From assembly GCA_019243075.1 (NCBI GenBank), contig JAFAUV010000023.1:1-5555 (forward strand): 5,555 nt of DNA, written 5' to 3'. Shown here in pieces: positions 1-5,290 of this stretch. The translations under genes were made by a program, and so were the position numbers. The notes beneath the pieces are model-generated. The model searched no databases and had not been told where the DNA came from. It saw only the letters and a list, made by a program, of their open reading frames with translations. Source of the DNA: Bradyrhizobium sp. (GTDB taxonomy: Bacteria > Pseudomonadota > Alphaproteobacteria > Rhizobiales > Xanthobacteraceae). Position 1 is the first letter of the stretch. Every line of letters begins with the position of its first letter.

Positions 1-683
1 GCCGCGTCGAAGGCCGAAGCCGCACTCCCGAGCACCGCGACCGATTTGCCGCGCAGGGCCTCGAAATCGATACGCTCCGAGGTGTGGGCATAAAGCTCGC
101 TCGGCAGATTGTGCGACAGCACGTCCGGAATATACGGACCATTGCCGGCAAAGCCGCAGGCGAGAATGATCTTCCTGGTGGTCTCCGCGAACGCCCTGCC
201 GCCGCTTTCCAGGTGAACGCGGAGGCAATCCTGGACCGGCTCGATGCGAACCAGCCGCGTCCCGTAGCGGACCGCTATGCCCAGCTGCTCCCGATACCAG
301 TCGAGGTAAGCAGCCCAATCGATCCGCGGAATGCGGTCCAGCGCATCGTAGGCGGCCGCGCCATGCCGCGCCTCATACCACGCCTGGAAGCTCAGCCCGG
401 GCAGCCCGAGCTCGGGACCTGGCAGCGTCTTTGGCGTGCGCAGCTTCTGCATGCGCGCGCTCGTCAGCCAAACGCCGGCGCCGGCGTGATCCTTCGCCGC
501 ATCGATCAGCGAAACCTTGCCGATCCCGGCCCGGCGCAGCGCGAATGCAAGGGTGCTTCCGGATTGGCCGCCTCCCACCACGAGAACATTGTGATCGACG
601 CCATCGCGATCGGGCACCCAGCTCTGCGGATCGGGTCCGATCAGGCGAAGGGTTTCACGTGCGTCGGCATCGGGCTGGGGCAT
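1..683 (-). CDS. FAD/NAD(P)-binding monooxygenase-like oxidoreductase, N-terminal part (cut by window edge)
   Basis: Reading leftward from an ATG at 683-681, the frame stays open for 227 codons to the window edge, so the C-terminus is missing. An in-frame TAG at 689-687 fixes the start region; the SD is weak (GGA 8 nt before ATG). Residues 33-61 form a Rossmann FAD site: VLVVGGGQSG with Gly37, Gly39 and Gly42, and an acidic Asp61 ending the second strand. Residues around 215-227 form a second dinucleotide fold (VAVLGSAAS), expected for NAD(P)H. Between them are WYEARHG and DWAAYLDWYRE, typical of flavin-containing monooxygenase-like proteins. The region just before the second fold keeps a His (YAHTS, His200) where Baeyer-Villiger-type enzymes have FxGxxxHxxxW, but the Phe, Gly and Trp are not evident. 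It is probably a cytoplasmic NADPH-dependent oxygenase or related oxidoreductase of unknown substrate. It is divergent from the methyltransferase/LLM pair, which suggests a shared pathway. Family is well supported; exact reaction is not. Confidence 0.85.
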   Translation of the reverse strand, partial: MPQPDADARETLRLIGPDPQSWVPDRDGVDHNVLVVGGGQSGSTLAFALRRAGIGKVSLIDAAKDHAGAGVWLTSARMQKLRTPKTLPGPELGLPGLSFQAWYEARHGAAAYDALDRIPRIDWAAYLDWYREQLGIAVRYGTRLVRIEPVQDCLRVHLESGGRAFAETTRKIILACGFAGNGPYIPDVLSHNLPSELYAHTSERIDFEALRGKSVAVLGSAASAFDA

Positions 684-722
684 GATCTACATCCACGTTC
701 GAGACGATATCCATGCCTGCAA

Positions 723-750
723 ATCGTAGAAGCGAATGACCTTCAGTCAA
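723..750 (-). promoter_or_regulatory. Candidate sigma-70-type promoter for the FAD oxidoreductase gene
   Basis: On the minus strand TTGACT (750-745; 5 of 6 matches to TTGACA) is followed after 16 bases by TACGAT (728-723; 4 of 6 matches to TATAAT). Transcription would begin near 716, giving a leader of about 33 bases before the ATG at 683. This is a consensus match by eye in a less GC-rich stretch, with no other support. Confidence 0.4.
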
Positions 751-1068
751 TGAAATGAAATCAGCGTTGTTTTTCGGGATGCACAAGGAACGCGTCGCCG
801 CGGATACGTTCGCTGAAACATTTGCTGCGAGACAGATTTCGCCGAGCTCGCGATCAATCAGGGCGCCGGCGAGCTGTCATCACCCGACTTTCACGCTCGT
901 CTACGTCGGCGGGATTATAGATGATGTACATGCTCGCTTCCTCGGCAACAACGCAAATTCATTTCATCGACATTGTCGCGGGCTCCGACATAGACTTTGG
1001 GTTTCTGCATCTCGCGCACCCCCGCGGATTTGCCAGTCCGCAATTCGTGCAGGCGCGAATGCAGCATC

Positions 1069-1074
1069 GAGGGA
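1069..1074 (+). promoter_or_regulatory. Shine-Dalgarno site deciding the methyltransferase start
   Basis: GAGGGA lies 5 bases before the ATG at 1080, a near-ideal ribosome binding site. Upstream in-frame starts (ATG at 921, 924, 930 and 1059) have nothing comparable, so 1080 is preferred. It is the strongest SD seen in the window. Confidence 0.75.
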
Positions 1075-1079
1075 CCGCA

Positions 1080-1925
1080 ATGTCGCAACTTGACGGCGTC
1101 ATCAGTCTTGCGCAGGATACGCCCGAGCTCGCTCAGGCTTATGAGCAGGCGGGTGTTCTGCAATTCCATCACGGCAAGTTCCTGATCGGCCCGCTGGCGT
1201 TGCAGGCGGGTGATCACGTGCTCGATATCGGCGCGGGCACCGGGCGGCTGGCTGAATTTGCCGCAGGACTGGTCGGCCCCTCCGGACGCGTCATCGGGAT
1301 CGATCCACTCGAATACCGAATTGCGATCGCGCGGCTCAGGCAATCGGCAACGCTGAGCTTCGAGACCGGCCGGGCCGAAGACCTTTCACGCTTCGACGAC
1401 GGCGCGTTCGACGCGGTTTATCTCAATAGCGTGCTGCACTGGATCGAGGACAAGGGTCAGGCGCTGAAGGAAATTCAGCGCGTGCTGAAGCCAGGCGGCA
1501 GGCTCGGGCTGAACGTCCAGGATCCGGCAAAACCGCACGAATCCCGCGCATTGTTGCGCACCGCCATCCAGGAGGCGGGTCTCGGTGACCGCCGCGCCGA
1601 ATCCCACCCGGTGCTCGGTGTCGGCGACGACGACCTCAGGCGGCTCTTGACCGAAGCCGGCTTCGCCGAATATCGCAGCGACTTGCGGTCGCTGGTCGAG
1701 GTGCACCGCGACGCGGATTCGCTGCTCAGATGGTCGGAGGCAAGCGCCTTCGGCAATTTTCTGGGCGGCTTCTCCGAGACCGAGCGTGCAGCCGTTCGCC
1801 TTGCCTTCACCGGCCTGCTCGAAACCAAGCGCGTCGCTGACGGACTGCGGCTCGAGCGATACCTGCGCTTTGCGTTTGCACGCAAGCCCAACGCTCGGCC
1901 AGGCCGGGCCGCACGTTCCAATTGA
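1080..1925 (+). CDS. Class I SAM-dependent methyltransferase
   Basis: A 281-residue protein with the canonical class I methyltransferase core. Motif I is VLDIGAGTGRLA at residues 47-58 (SAM-binding Gly loop). The acidic end of strand 2 is in VIGIDP (Asp75, ribose contact), followed by AEDL (Asp101, adenine region). Motif IV is FDAVYLNSVLHWI (about 110-122) and the post-motif is LKPGGRLGL (136-144). The core resembles Methyltransf_11/25 proteins; the LHW segment recalls trans-aconitate methyltransferase and BioC-like enzymes, but that is too short to assign a substrate. Residues 180-265 form a C-terminal part typical of small-molecule methyltransferases. The protein has no cysteine at all, which argues against an ArsM-type arsenite methyltransferase. 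It should be cytoplasmic, with no signal peptide or membrane segment. The LLM monooxygenase gene follows after 41 bp with no terminator between, so they are probably co-transcribed. The substrate is unknown and may be an intermediate of that pathway. Confidence 0.88.
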   Translation: MSQLDGVISLAQDTPELAQAYEQAGVLQFHHGKFLIGPLALQAGDHVLDIGAGTGRLAEFAAGLVGPSGRVIGIDPLEYRIAIARLRQSATLSFETGRAEDLSRFDDGAFDAVYLNSVLHWIEDKGQALKEIQRVLKPGGRLGLNVQDPAKPHESRALLRTAIQEAGLGDRRAESHPVLGVGDDDLRRLLTEAGFAEYRSDLRSLVEVHRDADSLLRWSEASAFGNFLGGFSETERAAVRLAFTGLLETKRVADGLRLERYLRFAFARKPNARPGRAARSN

Positions 1926-1966
1926 TCCCCTCTCACCCCTTGCAGCAGCCCGCATGAGTGCAGAAC

Positions 1967-3310
1967 ATGAGTGACCGACGACAGCTTGCTCTCAATCTCT
2001 TCATCTATCCGGGCGGCCATCACGAGGCGGCGTGGCGCTACAAGGGCTCCGCGGCGGATCGCATTCTCGACGTCTCGTTCTATCAGGAACTCACCCAGCG
2101 CGCCGAGGCCCACAAATTCGACGCCATCTTCTTCGCCGACGGGCCCGCGCTTGCCGACAACGTCCGCTACGCGCAGCGCTTTCGGTTCGAGCCGATCACC
2201 TGGCTCGCCGCAATCGCCGCCGTCACCAGGCGCATCGGCCTGATCGCGACCGCGTCAACCACCTATACGGAGCCCTACAATCTGGCGCGGCTATTTGCTT
2301 CGCTCGATCATCTGAGTAAGGGCCGGGCGGGCTGGAACATCGTCACGACGAGCACGCCGCAGGCGGCGCAGAATTTCGGCCTGCCCGAGCATCCGCCCCA
2401 CCACGAGCGATACGAGCGGGCGCGCGAATATCTCGACGTGATCACGAAGCTTTGGGACAGTTGGGAGGACGATGCCCTCGTCAACGATCCCCGCTCCGGT
2501 GTTTTCGCCGACACCAGCAAGATCCACGCGATTGACCATGTCGGCAAGCACCTTCGCGTTCGCGGGCCATTGAATATCTCGCGTTCGCCGCAGGGGCGCC
2601 CGGTTTATGTTCAAGCCGGCTCCTCCGATGACGGGCGGGCTTTCGCGGCCCGATATGCGGAGGCCATCTTCACCGCTCACCAGACGCTTGCGAGCGCCCA
2701 GGAATTCTATGCCGATATCAAGCGGCAGGCGGGCTCGTTCGGCCGCAGCTCCGACCAGATCAAGATCCTGCCGGGCATCAGCCCGTTCATCGGCAGCACG
2801 CAAGCCGAAGCCGACCGCCTGCAGGAGGAGTTCAACGATCTGATTCAGCCGGAATATTCGTTGACCCAGCTTCGGCAGATGATCGGGCTCGACCTCACCG
2901 GCTTCGACCTCGACGGCCCGTTCCCGCGGCACCTGATCGATACCAGCGGCGCGCGCGGCGTGGCGAGCCGCTTCAAGCTCGTCGTCGACATCGTCGACCG
3001 CGAGAAGCCGACGATCCGGCAATTGGTGCAGCGCCTGGCGGGTGCCCGCGGCCATTGGGTGATCGCCGGGACGCCTGAGAAGATCGCCGACAACATCCAA
3101 GCCTGGTTCGAGGGCGGCGCCGCCGATGGCTTCAACGTGATGCCGCCCTGGCTGCCGGGCGGCTTCGACGTCTTTGCCGAGCAGGTCGTGCCGATCCTGC
3201 GCCAGCGCGGCCTGTTCCGCCACGACTACACCGGCAATACGCTGCGCGACCATTACGGGCTGAACCGGCCTGCGAGCGTCTTTGCCCATCCGGCTCAAGC
3301 GATCGCCTGA
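1967..3310 (+). CDS. LLM-class flavin-dependent monooxygenase, NtaA/SnaA/DszA family
   Basis: A 447-residue TIM-barrel monooxygenase that uses reduced flavin (FMNH2, supplied by a separate reductase) and O2. Length and motifs fit the nitrilotriacetate/dibenzothiophene-sulfone monooxygenase family well. Visible signatures are the N-terminal LNLFIYPGGHHEAAWR (9-24), FDAIFFADG (51-59), the strand IGLIATASTTYTEPYNLAR (90-108), the family-typical GRAGWNIVTTSTPQAAQNFG (119-138), HHERYERAREYLDVI (145-159), RPVYVQAGSS (211-220), the regulatory-looking GTPEKIAD (368-375), and the C-terminal GFNVMPPWLPGGFDVF (388-403) and LRDHYGL (426-432). Characterised relatives oxidise chelators, sulfones or other small organics; the substrate here cannot be named. 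No flavin reductase gene is in view. The start is uncertain: ATG at 1967 is preferred, GTG at 1958 would add three residues, and neither has a clear SD. It is likely cytoplasmic and co-transcribed with the methyltransferase. The gene appears intact. Confidence 0.93.
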   Translation: MSDRRQLALNLFIYPGGHHEAAWRYKGSAADRILDVSFYQELTQRAEAHKFDAIFFADGPALADNVRYAQRFRFEPITWLAAIAAVTRRIGLIATASTTYTEPYNLARLFASLDHLSKGRAGWNIVTTSTPQAAQNFGLPEHPPHHERYERAREYLDVITKLWDSWEDDALVNDPRSGVFADTSKIHAIDHVGKHLRVRGPLNISRSPQGRPVYVQAGSSDDGRAFAARYAEAIFTAHQTLASAQEFYADIKRQAGSFGRSSDQIKILPGISPFIGSTQAEADRLQEEFNDLIQPEYSLTQLRQMIGLDLTGFDLDGPFPRHLIDTSGARGVASRFKLVVDIVDREKPTIRQLVQRLAGARGHWVIAGTPEKIADNIQAWFEGGAADGFNVMPPWLPGGFDVFAEQVVPILRQRGLFRHDYTGNTLRDHYGLNRPASVFAHPAQAIA

Positions 3311-3374
3311 CGCAAGCCGCGCCCGGCGCCAAGTCCCCGAGCCGGTCGCGAATGGAGGCCCAGATCGGAAGCCG

Positions 3375-3393
3375 CGTCGCAGCGCGCGCGACG
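3375..3393. terminator. GC-rich stem-loop in the convergent gap; weak terminator candidate
   Basis: CGTCGC (3375-3380) and GCGACG (3388-3393) form a perfect 6-bp stem with a 7-base loop, 65 bases after the LLM stop. No T-run follows on either strand, so it does not fit a classic intrinsic terminator. It may only act as a 3' stabilising structure or be chance in GC-rich DNA. I see no better terminator between the two convergent genes. Confidence 0.2.
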
Positions 3394-3526
3394 AAGGGGA
3401 GTTTCGGCGTTTTCAGAGGCGCGCGAAGAAGGTTGGCCTCCTGGTGAACCGGAACTCCTATGAGCTCTACTTCAAAAATCAATGCGGCGAGGGCGATTGA
3501 AGCCGAACGGCCGGCATTTCCTTGTT

Positions 3527-5188
3527 TCAGCCCGCCCGTGTCTCCACAGTGACCTGTTTCGGCAAAAACGCGCCTTCGGGCTTGGCCGGCTGCCGTAGCG
3601 GCAGGCGCACGGTGAAACAGGAGCCCTTGCCCTCGACGCTGTCGACCGTCACTCTGCCATGGTGCAGCTCGACCACAATCTTCACCAGGTAAAGACCAAC
3701 ACCGGTTCCGACGATCCCGGAGACATTGCTGCCGCGGTTGTAGCGTCCGAAAATGCCGGCGAGATCCTTTGCCGGGATGCCCATTCCCTCGTCGCGCACC
3801 GTGACAGCGACTTCGCCGCCTTCGATCGTCGCGGTGATTTCGATCACTCCCCCGTCGGGAGAGTATTTCAGCGCATTTGAAATCAGATTGCCGAACATCT
3901 GCGGCAGCAGTTTTGCGTCGCCGAACACCGGCAGCGGCTTCGTGCCGAGCTTTTGCCAGATCCGCGATTGCGGGGCGACCTCCCGATGCAACTGGCAAAC
4001 CTCTTCCAGCAGTGCAAGCAGGTCGAGCTCGACCGGATGGTAATACAGCTGGGCGCTGCCATCCATCATGCTCGACGAACTCAGCAACGCCTCGATCACG
4101 GTCGTCATGCGCAGCACCGCCCTGCGGATTCTGCCGGCGCGCTCGACCACGTCGGCGGCCGGACTCGCGCCGAGCTTGATCAGCCGCTGCGCCTGTCCGT
4201 CGATCACCGTCAGCGGCGTCCGGAACTCGTGCGAGGCCATCGATACGAAATCCTGCTGCAGCTGGGTCAGGCGCTGTTCCTGCGCCAGCTTTTCCTCCAG
4301 CATCGACGTCTGCTGCGCGAGCGAGCGTTGACTGAGGATCAGCTCGATGGCGTTGGTGCGAAACACCACGAGCGCGCGAGCCATTTCCCCGATCTCATCG
4401 ATGCGGTCGGTGCCGCGGATTTCGATATCGGTGTCGTTGCGGGCCAGCCTGCGCATGCCCTGCGCCAGGTCAAGCAGCGGGATCGAGACGAACCGCTTGA
4501 TGTAGACCACGGCGCCCATGACCAGGATGGCCGCGATGATCATCGCCAGGATGATCAGCATCCGCGAGTTCCGGTAAGCGGCATCCGCCTGGTCGCTGGC
4601 GGCGCCGGCGCTGGCGATGTTGAGCCGCGTCAGGCGTTCGAGCGCATCGCTTGCGGCATCGTAAGCGGACTGCGAGCCGGTGCGATAGAGATCGATCGCT
4701 TCCGCGGTTTCGCCGCCGGCGTAACGCTGCAACACGCGATCCACGGCGCCGCGGTAGGAAACCCAGTTCGCCTTGAACTTGTCGTAGAGCTCGGGAGCCG
4801 GCTGCGCATGCGGCAGCCCTTCATAGCCCTTCTGCGCCTGCGCCACGGCCCGATCGAGATTCTCCATCTCGTTCTTGTTGGCCGCCGTTTCGGTCGGCGT
4901 CGACGACAACAGATAGCGACCCTCTGCGGCACGGAAATCGGAAGTGAAGTTGTTGAGATCGCCGATGAAGCGCGTGCTGGGAAGCCAGATGTCGCGGACG
5001 TCGGCCGACGAGCGGTTGAACTCGCTCAGCCGTTCGATGGCGAACAGCCCGAGCACCGTCACGAGCAGGAACAAGAACAGAAAGACCAGCGACAGAAAAA
5101 GGTTCAGCGAGCGCGGCTGCATGATCGCGACCAGGGACTGCGGACGCAGTTTCGAAGATGGTCGTTTCAATCGGCGTGAGCCTTCCAT
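3527..5188 (-). CDS. Membrane sensor histidine kinase with 4HB_MCP-like sensor, HAMP, HisKA and HATPase_c
   Basis: A 553-residue two-component sensor kinase. After an Arg/Lys-rich cytoplasmic start comes TM1 (about 29-51), an extracytoplasmic helical region (52-209) and TM2 (210-230). The helical region contains DIWLPSTRFIGDL and DFRAAEGRYLLS, patterns typical of the four-helix bundle of chemoreceptors. HAMP follows (about 231-283, including DEIGEMARALVVFRTNAIE), then a probable coiled coil (286-314). The kinase core is complete: phospho-acceptor His320 in SHEFRTPLTVI, N box NLISNALKYSPDG (434-446), G1 DEGMGIP (466-472), F box FGRYNRG (480-486) and G2 GTGVGLYL (494-501). It should autophosphorylate and pass phosphate to a response regulator, but none lies next to it here: the gene downstream is convergent, and the partial gene upstream shows no receiver motif. 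ATG at 5188 is chosen; GTG at 5191 and ATG at 5122 are alternatives, none with a strong SD. Its signal and target are unknown. Confidence 0.93.
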   Translation of the reverse strand: MEGSRRLKRPSSKLRPQSLVAIMQPRSLNLFLSLVFLFLFLLVTVLGLFAIERLSEFNRSSADVRDIWLPSTRFIGDLNNFTSDFRAAEGRYLLSSTPTETAANKNEMENLDRAVAQAQKGYEGLPHAQPAPELYDKFKANWVSYRGAVDRVLQRYAGGETAEAIDLYRTGSQSAYDAASDALERLTRLNIASAGAASDQADAAYRNSRMLIILAMIIAAILVMGAVVYIKRFVSIPLLDLAQGMRRLARNDTDIEIRGTDRIDEIGEMARALVVFRTNAIELILSQRSLAQQTSMLEEKLAQEQRLTQLQQDFVSMASHEFRTPLTVIDGQAQRLIKLGASPAADVVERAGRIRRAVLRMTTVIEALLSSSSMMDGSAQLYYHPVELDLLALLEEVCQLHREVAPQSRIWQKLGTKPLPVFGDAKLLPQMFGNLISNALKYSPDGGVIEITATIEGGEVAVTVRDEGMGIPAKDLAGIFGRYNRGSNVSGIVGTGVGLYLVKIVVELHHGRVTVDSVEGKGSCFTVRLPLRQPAKPEGAFLPKQVTVETRAG

Positions 5189-5196
5189 CACAGGTT

Positions 5197-5208
5197 TGCC
5201 CGCGGGCA
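5197..5208. repeat. 12-bp perfect GC palindrome in the kinase leader
   Basis: TGCCCGCGGGCA is a perfect palindrome ending 8 bases before the kinase ATG at 5188, exactly where a ribosome binding site would sit. It could be a dimer-protein site or, in RNA, pair between two transcripts; it has no loop for a good hairpin. SacII-like GC palindromes are frequent in GC-rich DNA, so function is only possible. Confidence 0.35.
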
Positions 5209-5213
5209 GCTAC

Positions 5214-5227
5214 TGTGACTTATCACA
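5214..5227. promoter_or_regulatory. TGTGA-N4-TCACA palindrome, possible operator before the kinase gene
   Basis: TGTGACTTATCACA is an inverted repeat with perfect 5-base arms and a 4-base centre. The 5-4-5 spacing is that of FNR/FixK-family sites, while the arm sequence is that of CRP half-sites (which normally have a 6-base centre), so the binding protein cannot be named. It overlaps the possible -10 hexamer of the kinase promoter, a position that would favour repression. Its centre is about 32 bases upstream of the kinase ATG. Confidence 0.4.
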
Positions 5228-5246
5228 CCGCCTTATGGCCGGCTAA
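5219..5246 (-). promoter_or_regulatory. Weak promoter candidate for the histidine kinase gene
   Basis: On the minus strand TTAGCC (5246-5241; 3 of 6 matches to TTGACA) and GATAAG (5224-5219; 4 of 6 matches to TATAAT) are 16 bases apart. Transcription would begin near 5212, giving a leader of about 24 bases. The -10 hexamer lies inside the TGTGA-N4-TCACA palindrome. The match is modest, and read-through from the upstream gene is an alternative. Confidence 0.25.
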
Positions 5247-5254
5247 CCGCGCGC

Positions 5255-5290
5255 CCGTCCGCCAACCTTACGGGTGCCTTACGCGGACGG
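5255..5290 (-). other. Inverted repeat spanning the stop codon of the right-edge gene
   Basis: CCGTCCGC (5255-5262) and GCGGACGG (5283-5290) form a perfect 8-bp stem enclosing 20 bases that include the TAA stop at 5270-5268. Inside the loop, CCTTACG occurs twice (5266-5272 and 5277-5283). As minus-strand RNA this would fold across the end of the coding region. No T-run follows, so it is not a classic intrinsic terminator, though it might still protect or end the transcript. Confidence 0.35.

Larger units (their letters stand above)
684..1079. other. Divergent intergenic region between the FAD oxidoreductase and methyltransferase genes
   Basis: No convincing gene is visible in these 396 bases. 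Open frames on both strands give low-complexity Arg/Ala/Ser-rich translations without recognisable motifs. The region holds a good promoter-like pair for the leftward gene, a 7-bp inverted repeat (AGCTCGC at 845-851, GCGAGCT at 869-875), a TGTCG-N7-CGACA dyad at 974-990, and a TATAGA hexamer at 916-921 that could be part of a rightward promoter but lacks a clear -35 partner. The methyltransferase frame is open upstream to 921, so a 53-residue longer product is formally possible, but the strong SD supports the start at 1080. Confidence 0.6.

Noticed and set aside
84..758. 224-codon plus-strand open frame
   Set aside because: It is the antisense shadow of the FAD oxidoreductase, whose minus-strand translation has clear Rossmann motifs, while this frame gives an Arg/Pro-rich translation with none.
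1080..1925. Arsenite methyltransferase (ArsM) identity for the methyltransferase
   Set aside because: The protein has no cysteine, whereas ArsM enzymes depend on conserved cysteines to bind arsenic.
2291..3298. 335-codon minus-strand open frame
   Set aside because: It is antisense to the LLM monooxygenase, which is strongly supported by conserved family motifs.
3503..3514. Intrinsic terminator between the convergent genes
   Set aside because: GCCG/CGGC arms are only four bases and no proper T-run follows on either strand.
3132..3998. 288-codon minus-strand open frame crossing the convergent gap
   Set aside because: It overlaps both the LLM gene and the kinase C-terminus in other frames and has a biased Arg/Gly/Ala composition, without recognisable domains.
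3953..5179. 408-codon plus-strand open frame
   Set aside because: It lies opposite the histidine kinase and its translation is rich in Arg, His, Asp and Gln with no family motif; GC-rich codon bias opens antisense frames.
5214..5227. Classical CRP binding site
   Set aside because: CRP sites have six bases between TGTGA and TCACA; here there are four, so only a generic palindromic operator is claimed.
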